A DNA stretch of 64,000 nt from Anaerofilum hominis (GCF_014287275.1 NZ_JACONZ010000004.1:1-64000), one strand, 5' to 3'; numbered from the stretch's first letter, positions 24,683 through 33,477 are shown. The notes: generated by a model from the letters alone, not told the origin. Numbers and translations: made by a program.

Positions 24683-26605
24683 ATGGCGAAAAAGCAATTC
24701 AAAGCGGAATCCAAGCGCCTGCTGGAGCTGATGATCAACTCCATCTATACCAACCGGGAGATCTTTTTGCGCGAGCTGATCTCCAATGCCAGCGACGCCA
24801 CGGACAAGCGCTACTACAACGCGCTGCACGAGGGCAAAAGCGGCCTCAACCGGGACGAGCTGTCCATAGAGCTTGCGGTGGACAAGGAGGCGCGCACCCT
24901 CACCGTCAGCGACCATGGCTGCGGCATGACAAAGGAGGAGCTGGAGCAGAACCTGGGCACCATCGCAAAAAGCGGCTCTTTGGATTTCAAGCAGAACAAC
25001 GAGACGGCGAAAGAAGACGTGGACATCATCGGGCAGTTCGGCGTGGGCTTTTACGCGGCGTTCATGGTGGCAAAGCACGTGGAGGTCACCAGCCGCAGCA
25101 TGGAGGGCGACGAGGCATGGTGCTGGCGGTCGGACGGCGCGGACGGCTATACCGTGACGCCCGCCGAGCGGGCCGAGTGCGGCACCGCCATCGTGCTCAC
25201 GTTGAAAGACAACACCGAGCAGGACAATTACGATGAATTTTTGCAGGAATACCGCCTGCGCGGCATCGTGACCAAATATTCCGACTATATCCGCTACCCC
25301 ATCCGCATGCCGGTGGAAAAATCCCGCATGGTGGAGGGCAGCGACAAGGACGCCGAGGGCAAGGACAAGACGCCGGAATATGAGAGCTACACCGAGGTCG
25401 AGACCCTGAACAGCATGGTGCCGATCTGGAAAAAGCGCAAAGGCGAGGTCAGCGAAGAAGAGTATGACCGCTTTTATCAGGATAAGTTCTACGATTATGA
25501 AGCGCCCCTGAAAGTCATCACCTCTTCCACCGAGGGGCTGGCCACCTATAACGCGCTGCTGTTCATCCCGGCCCGCGCGCCCTATAACTATTACAGCCGC
25601 GATTTTGAAAAGGGCCTGCAGCTGTATTCCAGCGGCGTTCTGATCATGGACAAGTGCGCCGACCTGCTGCCAGACCATTTCAGCTTTGTGCGGGGCATTG
25701 TCGACAGCCAGGACCTGTCGCTGAACATCAGCCGCGAGATGCTGCAGCATGACCGGCAGCTGAAGCTGATCGAGGGCAGTTTGGAGAAAAAGATCAAAAA
25801 CGAGCTGGAAAGCCTGCTGAAAAACGACCGTGAAAAGTATGAAACGTTCTTCAAAGAGTTTGGCCTGCAGCTCAAATACGGTATTTATTCCAGCTATGGC
25901 GGCGCCAAGGACCTGCTGGCGGACCTGCTGCTGTACACCACCTCGGCGGAAAAGAAGTATGCCACCCTGAAAGAGTACCGCGACCGCATGAAAGAGGACC
26001 AGAAGTATATCTATTACGCGGCGGGCGAGAGCGCGGCCAAACTGGACGTCATGCCGCAGAATGAACGCCTGAAAGAACAGGGGTATGAGATCCTGTACCT
26101 CACCGACGACATTGACGAATTCACCCTGAAAGCCATGCGGGAGTATGACGGCAAGGAGTTCAAGTCCACTTCGGACGACGATCTGGGCATTGACAATGAG
26201 AGCGAAAAAGAGGAGATCAAAAAGCAGAACGAGGACAATAAAGATTTGCTTGCCTGCGTGAAAGATGCGCTGGGGGACAGGGTGTCCGCCGTGGTGCTCA
26301 CCAGCCGCCTCAAAAGCTATCCTGTCTGCCTGACCGCCAAGGGCCAGATCAGCCTGGAGATGGAAAAGGTCCTGAATTCCATGCCCGCGCCCGAAGAGGG
26401 GAAGATCAAGGCCGAACGGGTGCTGGAGATCAACGCTGCCCACCCTGTCTTTGCCGCCCTGCAGAAGCTGTATCCCGGCGACGAAGAAAAGGTCAGGTCC
26501 TACGCGGAGATCCTCTATACGCAGGCATTGCTCATTGAGGGCATCCCGGTGGAAGACCCCATCGCCTACACCAACGCGGTCTGCGCGCTGATGACCGGCG
26601 AATAA
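24683..26605 (+). CDS. htpG: molecular chaperone HtpG (Hsp90)
   Basis: A 640-residue bacterial Hsp90, close to the usual 620-640. The N-terminal GHKL ATPase (residues 1-220) shows ELISNASDATDKRYY, DHGCGMTKEEL and GQFGVGFYAAFMVA for the ATP lid. The middle domain carries the catalytic Arg region (SLNISREMLQHDRQLKLI), and a C-terminal dimerisation domain ends the protein. It folds and remodels client proteins under stress in the cytoplasm. It is monocistronic. The CIRCE site shows HrcA control, unlike B. subtilis where htpG is not in the CIRCE class. Start has AAAGGATGCGG upstream. Confidence 0.97.
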   Translation: MAKKQFKAESKRLLELMINSIYTNREIFLRELISNASDATDKRYYNALHEGKSGLNRDELSIELAVDKEARTLTVSDHGCGMTKEELEQNLGTIAKSGSLDFKQNNETAKEDVDIIGQFGVGFYAAFMVAKHVEVTSRSMEGDEAWCWRSDGADGYTVTPAERAECGTAIVLTLKDNTEQDNYDEFLQEYRLRGIVTKYSDYIRYPIRMPVEKSRMVEGSDKDAEGKDKTPEYESYTEVETLNSMVPIWKKRKGEVSEEEYDRFYQDKFYDYEAPLKVITSSTEGLATYNALLFIPARAPYNYYSRDFEKGLQLYSSGVLIMDKCADLLPDHFSFVRGIVDSQDLSLNISREMLQHDRQLKLIEGSLEKKIKNELESLLKNDREKYETFFKEFGLQLKYGIYSSYGGAKDLLADLLLYTTSAEKKYATLKEYRDRMKEDQKYIYYAAGESAAKLDVMPQNERLKEQGYEILYLTDDIDEFTLKAMREYDGKEFKSTSDDDLGIDNESEKEEIKKQNEDNKDLLACVKDALGDRVSAVVLTSRLKSYPVCLTAKGQISLEMEKVLNSMPAPEEGKIKAERVLEINAAHPVFAALQKLYPGDEEKVRSYAEILYTQALLIEGIPVEDPIAYTNAVCALMTGE

Positions 26606-26706
26606 GGGCCCGCGCGCCCGGCGCGGAGATCTTGAAAATACAGTTCCGGCGGATGCGGCGGCGGCAAAGCCCGCGCCTGCGGCGACGCCTGGAGAAGAGA
26701 AAATAA

Positions 26707-26737
26707 GGGAACCCGCTCTTGTTTGGAGCGGGTTCCC
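26707..26737. terminator. bidirectional terminator after htpG
   Basis: A perfect 12-bp stem (GGGAACCCGCTC and complement, 7-base loop) that directly abuts the stop codon of the convergent XRE gene at 26738. Confidence 0.75.
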
Positions 26738-27064
26738 TTATTGCGTTTCCAAAATGTCCTCTGCGATGGAGAGCAGCAGCTTTTTCTGGGAGGGGGACAT
26801 TTCCGCGCAGGCAGCGCTGAGGGCGCCGTCCAGATATCCCGGGGCGCCCGGTGCGGCCCCGGCCAGCAGCTCGGAGGGGTCGCAGCCCAGACAGGCCGCA
26901 ATGGAAGCAAGGGTGTCGAGGCTGACCTTGGTGACGCCGCGTTCGATCTGGCTGACATAGCCGACTGAAACCCCCAGCGCTTCCGCCAGGGTGTCCTGGG
27001 TCTGGCCCAGAGCGCGGCGCCGTTTTTTGATCTGGCGTCCCAGCTGGTCATAATCTACCGCCAT
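26738..27064 (-). CDS. XRE family transcriptional regulator
   Basis: A 108-residue Cro/CI-type regulator. The helix-turn-helix spans about residues 5-65 (LGRQIKKRRRALGQTQDTLAEALGVSVGYVSQIERG). A short helical tail follows (SPSQKKLLLSIAEDILETQ), as in stand-alone chromosomal XRE proteins. The start is uncertain: ATG 27064 has GTGGGAT upstream, and ATG 27070 is almost equal. The much longer frame to 27352 crosses the promoter of the divergent small gene and is rejected. Its likely target is that small gene at 27231, from position only. Confidence 0.85.
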   Translation of the reverse strand: MAVDYDQLGRQIKKRRRALGQTQDTLAEALGVSVGYVSQIERGVTKVSLDTLASIAACLGCDPSELLAGAAPGAPGYLDGALSAACAEMSPSQKKLLLSIAEDILETQ

Positions 27065-27162
27065 TTTCATCCCACTTTCTACATTTCGTTCCATTCCTTT
27101 CAGTGTAAAAGCAAAATAAAAGAGAGGACAGACAGCAATAAATATAATTAAAGTTATCAATA

Positions 27163-27191
27163 TTGACTGGAAATGCGTAAAATGGTAAAAT
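27163..27191 (+). promoter_or_regulatory. promoter of the small gene at 27231
   Basis: TTGACT (27163-27168), 17 bases and TAAAAT (27186-27191) in the AT-rich region divergent from the XRE gene. Confidence 0.7.
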
Positions 27192-27230
27192 TCTTGAGGA
27201 AACGGGAAAAAAGCGAAAGGGGATGCCGGT

Positions 27231-27464
27231 GTGGACCTGATGGATGCGCTGACAGAAGCGGCGGGATGCCGGTACCTTTCTGATCTGAGGTATGTTGTGA
27301 TCGGCCCGGGACAGGAAGAGCGGATACGCGCGCTCTCTGAAACCGAGTTCACGGCAAGCCAATATCGGGAGGCTGTGGTCTATCTCGGAGGGACTCCTGA
27401 CCCGGGAGCGGACATTGCGGCGCTGAAAGAAAGCATCCTCCGCTGCATGAAGCGCCACACCTGA
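27231..27464 (+). CDS. small hypothetical protein
   Basis: A 77-residue protein that I do not recognise: MDLMDALTEAAGCRYLSDL.. with a mostly helical, acidic-basic mix and no membrane span. GTG start at 27231 is supported by AAAGGGG about 8 bases upstream and by a good promoter 40 bases further up. It is divergent from an XRE regulator, the usual layout of a regulated small gene. The Cys at 13 and 71 are the only notable residues. A two-gene regulator/effector module is possible, but there is no sequence sign of toxicity. Confidence 0.6.
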   Translation: MDLMDALTEAAGCRYLSDLRYVVIGPGQEERIRALSETEFTASQYREAVVYLGGTPDPGADIAALKESILRCMKRHT

Positions 27465-27620
27465 AAGGGCAGCCGGAGGCCGCTTTTCGCGGCTGCTCGG
27501 CTTGTCCCATCGCTGCGGCGGATCAAAGCAAAAATACTGTTTGATGTTTCGGCATCTCGATCGTCCGGGTGCCGATAAGAGCCGGCAGGCCGGCCCTTTT
27601 GCTGTCCCGCCGTGCTGTAC
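27465..27620. other. short gap, nothing recognised
   Basis: Leads from the small gene into repeat copy 2. A GCGGCTGC-type stem follows the stop codon but without a clear T-run. Confidence 0.35.
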
Positions 27621-27835
27621 CATAAAAATGGCCTGCGGCTGTTTTTAGCTGCTATGGGGCCTGTCCTCAGGCCGCGGCGAATGGAAATAAATTGTATTGC
27701 GAAGCAATAAAAAATAGCCGCGCAGCGGCTATTTTTTTTGGCCAATGCCCGGTTGTCCCGCAGGGACGAGGGGCGTACCATAGAAATAAGTTATTTTTTT
27801 GCCATCCGCCCGGTTGCCGCAAAAGCGGCGGGCAA
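27621..27835. repeat. interspersed hairpin repeat, copy 2
   Basis: Same modules and order as copy 1: an AAAAATGGCC..GGCTGTTTTT stem, GGCCTG-tcct-CAGGCC followed by GCGGCGAATGGAAATAA, a TTGTATTGCGAAGCAATAA stem, AATAGCCGC-gca-GCGGCTATT, then CGGTTG..CGGG stems, with an extra partial module (TAGAAATAAGTTATTTTTTTGCC) at 27781-27803. Non-coding, in the gap between two small genes. Confidence 0.8.
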
Positions 27836-28085
27836 AAGGCCGTGCGGAGGGCTGCGGCGGCGCGGCGGCCTCCTGCCCCCAGCTGCTGTGTTCGGAAATT
27901 TTGGATAAGGAGACGCCCACGGCAATGTCTGCTGCGAAGTAGGCCCCCCGTCTCGTTATAGGGGCCGCAGGGCGGGGCCCAAAACGGCCGAGGCACAGGG
28001 GGGAGGCACAGCGGGGAAGAGCAGCAGCGCGGGGCTCCTGATCCTGGAAAAATGCGCGAAGCTGGCGCGCAGGCGGGTCGGGGAG

Positions 28086-28250
28086 CGCAGAGGAACCCCG
28101 CGGCCCGCAGAGGAACGCGGTGCGGCTCGCAGAGAAACCCCGCGGCCCGCAGAGAAACCCGGCGGCCCGCAGAGGAACGCGGTGCGGCCCGCAGAGGAAC
28201 CCAGCGCCCCGCAGGGGGACCCGGCGCGCCTTGCAGAAGACCCGGCGGCC
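28086..28250. repeat. tandem 20-22 bp GC-rich repeats
   Basis: About eight head-to-tail units of the form CGCAGAGGAACCCCGCGGCC, in two alternating variants (one ending GCGGTGCGGCC), with later units degenerate (CGCAGGGGGACC, TGCAGAAGACC). Both strands stay open through it because the unit lacks stops, but the translations (GFLCGPHRVPLRAA-like) are low-complexity and have no start signals. It sits 130 bp before the gene pair at 28380. Confidence 0.8.
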
Positions 28251-28379
28251 GGATGGAGCGTTTTTGCCCCGCCGCCGGAACACGGCAGCGCATTTTTTTG
28301 TGCTTGTGCCCCAGAGCGCGCCGTCAAAAAGAGTATAAGCTGTCTTTGCTGGGGCAGACTAGCAAAGAGGTGAAGAGAG

Positions 28380-28538
28380 ATGCAGGACCTGCAAAGATTT
28401 GACGAACGCATGCGCGCTTATTTTGACACCCTGCCCGCGGATATCCAGAACACGGTGCTGTACAGCGATCTTGTGCTGGACGATCTGGACGGGCTGGAGA
28501 CCTTTGCGGAAAACGTGATGAAGCTGTATGAGCAGTGA
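28380..28538 (+). CDS. 52-residue hypothetical protein
   Basis: A small acidic helical protein, MQDLQRFDERMRAYFDTLP.. ending MKLYEQ. It is supported by an AAAGAGGTGA binding site 8 bases before ATG, by protein-like composition (many Asp, Glu and Leu in amphipathic spacing), and by the next gene starting 10 bases after its stop. I do not recognise the family. It looks like a cytoplasmic partner or scaffold protein. It was too short for a simple ORF list. Confidence 0.6.
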   Translation: MQDLQRFDERMRAYFDTLPADIQNTVLYSDLVLDDLDGLETFAENVMKLYEQ

Positions 28539-28548
28539 GGGGGACGCC

Positions 28549-28758
28549 ATGGCGATGGAAGAAGCGGTCGTCCACCGGGACAAGGCCTACAGGGCCGACC
28601 CTGCCCTGAGAGCGTATTACGTCGCCCTGCCGGGCGAAGTCCAGATCCAGCTCTGCCGTGCGGCGGGCCCCATCAGCACGCTGGGCGAGCTTCAGTCGGC
28701 GGCGGAACACCTGAAACAGGGCTGGCGGGACCAGATGGGTGAAGAACGGCTGGAGTAA
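28549..28758 (+). CDS. 69-residue hypothetical protein
   Basis: Starts MAMEEAVVHRDKAYRADPA with GAGGGGG about 6 bases upstream. The in-frame ATG at 28528 lies within the preceding gene and lacks a site. The sequence is helical with a YYVALPGEVQIQLCRAAG middle and a Leu/Ala heptad-like end. It sits 10 bases after the 52-residue gene, and a strong terminator follows, so the two form a bicistronic unit. Function unknown. Confidence 0.6.
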   Translation: MAMEEAVVHRDKAYRADPALRAYYVALPGEVQIQLCRAAGPISTLGELQSAAEHLKQGWRDQMGEERLE

Positions 28759-28760
28759 AA

Positions 28761-28812
28761 AACAAAAACAGCGGCGCGGGAGCAGACAAGCTCTCGTGCC
28801 GCTGTTTTTGTT
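28761..28812. terminator. bidirectional terminator
   Basis: ACAGCGGC-g-CGGGAGC and GCTCTCG-t-GCCGCTGT form a long stem flanked by A-run and T-run. It separates the small-gene pair from the convergent bactofilin gene. Confidence 0.8.
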
Positions 28813-28837
28813 CTGCAGGACCGCAGGGCGGCCGGGG

Positions 28838-29482
28838 TCAGCGGTCTTTTTCTTTTTCAGCTTCAGTTTTCGGAGAAGCGCTTCCCTGCCGGCTCTTTTC
28901 GGGGGAAGAGATCGCTTCATCCTCCCTTGCGGCGGTCATCTGCAGGTTGCCGCAGAGCTGGGCGCCCTCCCGCACGGCGAGCACCTTTGTTTCCACATTG
29001 CCCAGCAGCAGGGCGGTGCCCTCAAAGGTGACGGAATTTTTCAGCTTCAGATCGCCTTCCAGCCGCCCGCAGGCGGTCAGGTCGCCCGCGGAGATATCCC
29101 CCACCACAGCGGACTGCGCATCCACCTGGACCCGCTCCGCTGCCGCAATATTGCCGTGTACCGTCCCCGAGAGCAGCGTCACGTTCTGCCCGCTGACGTT
29201 GCCCGTCACCTTACCAAAGATCCGCACATCCCCCTGGGTGACCAGATCGCCCTCCAGGGCGCCGTTCAGCTCTACGTTGCCGCGCGCCTCAATGCGGCCG
29301 ATGATGGTGAGGTCAGAGGTGAGCACCGAGGTGTCCTTGCGCGCGCTGCCGGCAATGGGGGCCGCCGCAGGGGACGGGACGTCCCGGCGGACCGGCGTGT
29401 CGGTGGCGGCGGAGCCGTCCGGGGACTTTGCATCCCCAAACAGCTCTCCGGCCGCCTGCATAAAATTTTTCTTCACATCCAT
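28838..29482 (-). CDS. bactofilin (polymer-forming cytoskeletal protein)
   Basis: A 214-residue bactofilin. An unstructured N-terminus (about 1-52) precedes the beta-helix (about 53-170), seen as regular short repeats: LTIIGRIEARGNVELNGALEGDLVT.., VRIFGKVTGNVSGQNVTL.., TVHGNIAAAERVQVD. An acidic-basic tail (SSPEKSRQGSASPKTEAEKEKDR) follows. Bactofilins polymerise without nucleotide and position cell-wall enzymes. The start at 29482 has an AGGAGGAAACTATC binding site. It follows the polysaccharide deacetylase gene by 38 bases on the same strand, suggesting that the filament localises that wall-modifying enzyme or a partner. Confidence 0.93.
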   Translation of the reverse strand: MDVKKNFMQAAGELFGDAKSPDGSAATDTPVRRDVPSPAAAPIAGSARKDTSVLTSDLTIIGRIEARGNVELNGALEGDLVTQGDVRIFGKVTGNVSGQNVTLLSGTVHGNIAAAERVQVDAQSAVVGDISAGDLTACGRLEGDLKLKNSVTFEGTALLLGNVETKVLAVREGAQLCGNLQMTAAREDEAISSPEKSRQGSASPKTEAEKEKDR

Positions 29483-29520
29483 GATAGTTTCCTCCTCCTG
29501 TATCTGGGGCCCTCTGCGGG

Positions 29521-30450
29521 TCATTCCCTGTAAAAAAAGTGGATGGGCCGCACCTCGTTGTTCAGGGCGGCAAAAGTGAAGCCCTGGTCCCGCAGGCCCG
29601 CGATCACCTCCGGCAATGCTTCGACGGTGGTCTGCTTGCCGGACGAGTCGTGCAGCAGCACGATGCCGCGCATCACGCCCAGCGCCCCCGAAAGGATATT
29701 GTCGGAGATCTGCGCCGCGGGCACAGCCGCCGTCGCCGCGTCGCCCGCCGCCAGATTCCAGTCGAAATAAGTGAAGCCGCGCCGCGTCATCTCGCTGATG
29801 ATCTCGCGGTAGACGCCGCTGTTATAGGTGTTGACGCTGCCGCCGGGAAAGCGGAAAATAGTGGGCGTGACCCCGGTGACGCTTTGGATGTAGGTGAACA
29901 TCTCATTGAAGTCGTCGAGAAAGCTCTCCACAGAGGTATAGATCTGGAGATAATCGTGCGAATAGCTGTGGATCCCCAACGTGTGACCCTCCCGCACGAT
30001 GCGCTGTAAGGCCTCGCGGCCCGCGGGGGTGTCGTGGCTGCGGCCGACCACAAAAAAGGTGGCCTTGACGTCGTTCTGAGCAAGGATATCCAAAATCTCT
30101 TCCGTGTGATCGGAGGGGCCGTCGTCAAAGGTGAGGTAGATGACCTTTTCAAGATAAACGGGCTCTGTGGGAGGCGTACAATAGAGGTCGGGATAAAGTT
30201 TTTGGTAGGGGAGTTCCTCCGTCCAGACACGCTCCTGCAGCGGGAAGCCGGCCTCCGCCTGCGAGGGATCCGCTGCCGCGGCGGCCGGGGCCTGCAGGGT
30301 TTTCAGCTGCAGGACAAGCTGGCGGTTGACCGCGTCCAGCTGATGAGCGCGAAGCCCCCAAAAGACGCACAGCCCGGCGGGGATGACGATCATCAGGGCG
30401 ATGCCTGCAAGGATCAGATGTTTAAAAAAGCGGACGCTGCCCCAATACAT
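29521..30450 (-). CDS. membrane-anchored polysaccharide deacetylase
   Basis: A 309-residue protein. Residues 8-32 are one hydrophobic anchor (FFKHLILAGIALMIVIPAGLC), followed by a coiled linker. The NodB homology domain follows (about 110-300), with motif 1 TFDDGPS (catalytic Asp and metal Asp), motif 2 HSYSHDY (metal His pair) and motif 3 RFPGGSVN. It resembles peptidoglycan N-acetylglucosamine or N-acetylmuramic acid deacetylases such as PdaA/PdaC and would act outside the membrane. The start at 30450 was chosen for an AAAGAGAG site and because upstream residues look non-coding. Operon with bactofilin. Confidence 0.92.
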   Translation of the reverse strand: MYWGSVRFFKHLILAGIALMIVIPAGLCVFWGLRAHQLDAVNRQLVLQLKTLQAPAAAAADPSQAEAGFPLQERVWTEELPYQKLYPDLYCTPPTEPVYLEKVIYLTFDDGPSDHTEEILDILAQNDVKATFFVVGRSHDTPAGREALQRIVREGHTLGIHSYSHDYLQIYTSVESFLDDFNEMFTYIQSVTGVTPTIFRFPGGSVNTYNSGVYREIISEMTRRGFTYFDWNLAAGDAATAAVPAAQISDNILSGALGVMRGIVLLHDSSGKQTTVEALPEVIAGLRDQGFTFAALNNEVRPIHFFYRE

Positions 30451-30862
30451 CTCAAGCGACTCTCTTTCCGGCAGGGCGGGATCGATATTGCCGCCGCGCC
30501 GATGGATTTTGTTTTGGAGACAGGCCCCTGGGCCGGGGCAGCCGCGGCGTTTTGTCCGGCCCCCGCAGGAAAAGCCGGTCTTTGCCGCCGCGCCCGCGGC
30601 CACACCGTTTCCGGCGCCTGTCTCTAATATCTGCAAGGCGGGCGGCCGGCGGGCCGGGCTGCAGGCGCTCCTCCGCCGGGCCGGTGCAGCCCGCCGTTCC
30701 TCCGCTTCGCATAATTGCTTTCAAGTTCTGTATACTATTTTTATCTCCCGGCTCGCGCCCTGAGCGCAGCCGGGGACCGGGCTGTTGGATAAATATGGAA
30801 AACGTCCCCGGGCTGTGTTACAATAAGGGGACAAGAACCGCACTTGGAAAGGAAAGACACAC
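30451..30862. other. divergent intergenic region between deacetylase and glgP
   Basis: About 410 bp. A TACAAT at 30819-30824 with TGGAAA 17 bases upstream is a weak candidate promoter for glgP. I see no clear promoter for the deacetylase and no gene. Confidence 0.4.
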
Positions 30863-33196
30863 ATGAGCGCTTTTTCACAGGATATCCTGGAGCTTCTCCG
30901 ACTGGATTACGGCGTGAGCCCTGAGCAGGCGTCCACCGTACAGATTTACGACGCGGTGAGCCGGGCGGCGATGGCGCAGGCGCGCAGGCGCTGGCAGACG
31001 CCCGCGCGGGGCAAACGGGCCTGCTATTTTTCCGCCGAGTTCCTGATGGGGCGGATGATCGGCGCAAACCTTTATAATATGGGCCTGCTCAAAGAGTGCG
31101 CCTCTTTTCTCGCTGCCCATGGGCTGGACATGAATATGTTTGAGGAGATCGGCGACGCCGCGCTGGGCAACGGCGGCCTGGGCAGGCTTGCGGCCTGCTT
31201 TCTGGACAGCGCGGCCACCTGCGGCGTGCCGCTGGACGGCTATGGCATCCGCTACCGGTACGGGCTGTTTGCCCAGACCTTTGAGGACGGCTTTCAAAAG
31301 GAAGCGCCGGACGATTGGCAGAGGTTCACCGACCCGTGGGCGGTGCGCAGGGAAGAGGACGCCGTGCTGATCCGCTTTGCCGACCAGACCGTGCGGGCCG
31401 TGCCCTATGACAGCCCGGTGATCGGCTGCGGCGAAAACGCGCTGGTCAACACGCTGCGCCTGTGGCAGGCAGAGGCCCAGCGGCCGTTTGACTTTGATCT
31501 GTTCAACCGCCAGAAATACAGCGCCGCCGTGGAAGAGCGCGACCGCGCCGAGGCGATCAGCGCGGTGCTTTATCCCAACGACGACACCCGCGAGGGCAAG
31601 CGCCTGAGGCTCAAACAGCAGTATTTCTTTTCCGCGGCCTCGCTGGCTGACCTGGTCAAGCGCTATAAGGCGGCGCATGGGCCGGATCTCTCCGGCTTTG
31701 CCGAGGCCTATGCCATTCAGCTCAACGACACCCATCCCACGATCTCCATCCCCGAACTGCTGCGCCTGCTGATGGAAGAGGGGATGGATTTTGACGCGGC
31801 TTTTGCGGTGGTGTGCAGGACCTTTGCCTACACCAACCACACCATCATGGCCGAGGCGCTGGAAAAATGGGACGTCAATCTCTTCAAATCCGTCGTGCCC
31901 CAGCTTTACCCTTATGTGGAACTGCTGGAAAACGCTCTGGAGATGGAGCTTGCCCTGCGCCGTGTGCCGCGGGAAAAAAAGCAGAACTACCGCATCATCT
32001 GCCGCGGGCAGATCCATATGGCGCGCATGGCGATCTTCGCCACCCATTCCACCAACGGCGTGGCCCGCATCCATACCGAGATCATCAAGCACAGCGCGCT
32101 GCCGGAGTGGTATGCCCTCTGGCCCGAGCGGTTCAACAACAAGACCAACGGCATCACCCAGCGCCGCTGGCTGGCGCTCTGCAACCCAGAGCTGTCCGGC
32201 CTGATCACCCAGCGCATCGGCGACGGGTGGATCACCGATCTGGATCAGCTCAAACGGCTGGTCCCCTATGCGGACGACCCGGCCACTCAGGACGCGTTTC
32301 TGGCGGTCAAGGAGGAAAAAAAGCGTCAGCTTGCACAGGTGATCCGCAGCAAAGAGGGGTTCCGGCTGGACCCGACTTTCCTCTACGACATCCAGATCAA
32401 GCGTCTGCATGAGTATAAGCGCCAGTTCATGAACGCCCTGTCCATCCTGGATCTGTACTATGGCATCAAAGAGGGACGGATCACCGATCTCCAGCCCACG
32501 GCTTTCCTGTTTGGCGCCAAGGCCGCCCCGGGGTATTACCGCGCAAAGGGGATCATCAAGCTCATCAACGAGATCGCCCGGCTGGTGGATGGCGACGAGG
32601 CGGTGCGCGGGCTGCTGCAGGTGGTGTTTGTGCAGAACTACAACGTGAGCTATGCGGAAAAGCTGATCCCGGCCGCAGAGGTGTCTGAGCAGATCTCCAC
32701 AGCGGGCACCGAGGCCAGCGGCACCAGCAATATGAAGTTTATGCTCAACGGGGCGGTGACGCTGGGCACCTATGACGGCGCCAATATCGAGATCGTGGAG
32801 GCGGCCGGAGAAGAGAACAACTATATCTTCGGCGCCCGGGTGGAAGATATCGAAAAACTGCGGCAGAGCTATGACCCCAAACAGATCTATCAGGCCGAGC
32901 CGCGGGTGCGGCGCGTGATGGACGCCCTGGTGGACGGCACTCTTTCCGACGGGAGCACCGGCGTTTTCCGCGAGCTGTACGACAGTATTCTGGAGGGGGC
33001 CAGCTGGCACCGGCCCGACCAATACTATCTGCTGCTGGACCTGATCCCCTATTGCGAGACGCGTCTGCGGCTGAACCGGGATGTGCGCGACAGACGGGCC
33101 TTTGCAAAAAAATGCCTGCTGAACATCGCCAACGCGGGCCAGTTTTCCAGCGACCGCACCATCCGCCAATACGCGCGGGAGATCTGGAGCGTTTGA
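30863..33196 (+). CDS. glgP: glycogen/alpha-glucan phosphorylase
   Basis: A 777-residue GT35 phosphorylase, which releases glucose 1-phosphate from glycogen or maltodextrin. The PLP-binding region EASGTSNMKFMLNG places the Schiff-base Lys at residue 625. The phosphate and glucan sites (YYFSAEFLMGR near the start, LGNGGLGRLAACFLDS, and YAIQLNDTHPT) are all present. The length is normal for bacterial enzymes. GGAAAGGAAAG precedes the ATG. It is monocistronic, so glycogen breakdown is uncoupled here from other glg genes, which are not in the window. Confidence 0.95.
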   Translation: MSAFSQDILELLRLDYGVSPEQASTVQIYDAVSRAAMAQARRRWQTPARGKRACYFSAEFLMGRMIGANLYNMGLLKECASFLAAHGLDMNMFEEIGDAALGNGGLGRLAACFLDSAATCGVPLDGYGIRYRYGLFAQTFEDGFQKEAPDDWQRFTDPWAVRREEDAVLIRFADQTVRAVPYDSPVIGCGENALVNTLRLWQAEAQRPFDFDLFNRQKYSAAVEERDRAEAISAVLYPNDDTREGKRLRLKQQYFFSAASLADLVKRYKAAHGPDLSGFAEAYAIQLNDTHPTISIPELLRLLMEEGMDFDAAFAVVCRTFAYTNHTIMAEALEKWDVNLFKSVVPQLYPYVELLENALEMELALRRVPREKKQNYRIICRGQIHMARMAIFATHSTNGVARIHTEIIKHSALPEWYALWPERFNNKTNGITQRRWLALCNPELSGLITQRIGDGWITDLDQLKRLVPYADDPATQDAFLAVKEEKKRQLAQVIRSKEGFRLDPTFLYDIQIKRLHEYKRQFMNALSILDLYYGIKEGRITDLQPTAFLFGAKAAPGYYRAKGIIKLINEIARLVDGDEAVRGLLQVVFVQNYNVSYAEKLIPAAEVSEQISTAGTEASGTSNMKFMLNGAVTLGTYDGANIEIVEAAGEENNYIFGARVEDIEKLRQSYDPKQIYQAEPRVRRVMDALVDGTLSDGSTGVFRELYDSILEGASWHRPDQYYLLLDLIPYCETRLRLNRDVRDRRAFAKKCLLNIANAGQFSSDRTIRQYAREIWSV

Positions 33197-33215
33197 GGCA
33201 GCGAAAAGCAGAAGT

Positions 33216-33431
33216 TCAGTCTTTTTCGTCCAGCAGCGCCATCAGCTGGCTCTGTTCGATCTGCAGCTGCCGGCACAGGGCCAGCAGCTCGCTGCCGCGG
33301 ATCGCCGCGTTCTGATGAAAAATGCGCATCAGCCTTTGGTAGCTGATACCGCATCGCTCCGCCAGAACGGAGTACTTGATCCCTTTTTCCCTGATGACCG
33401 TTTTCAGGAAATGAATTATTTTTTCATTCAT
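33216..33431 (-). CDS. small helix-turn-helix protein (XRE-like)
   Basis: A 71-residue DNA-binding domain with almost nothing else: MNEKIIHFLKTVIREKGIKYSVLAERCG.. then a second helix (ISYQRLMRIFHQNAAI) and LLALCRQLQIEQSQLMALL. It resembles the Cro-like domains of phage and conjugative element repressors. GGAAGTGGGAG precedes the ATG at 33431; the longer frame runs into the promoter region. It is divergent from another XRE gene and driven by a near-perfect sigma-A promoter overlapped by an inverted repeat. The pair looks like a mutual or autoregulatory switch. Confidence 0.75.
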   Translation of the reverse strand: MNEKIIHFLKTVIREKGIKYSVLAERCGISYQRLMRIFHQNAAIRGSELLALCRQLQIEQSQLMALLDEKD

Positions 33432-33477
33432 TTTCTCCCACTTCCTTTTAAAGGTTGAATAATTCATTTCCAATCGC

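Noticed and set aside
24620..26443. 607-codon open frame opposite htpG.
   Set aside because: Mirror of a real gene with strong codon bias; no binding site and no recognisable domain.
28086..28250. Possible CRISPR array.
   Set aside because: Units are contiguous with no unique spacers and no cas genes are near.
27729..28411. Open frames of 150-200 codons through the tandem repeats, on both strands.
   Set aside because: They exist only because the 20-22 bp unit lacks stops; no starts or conserved content.
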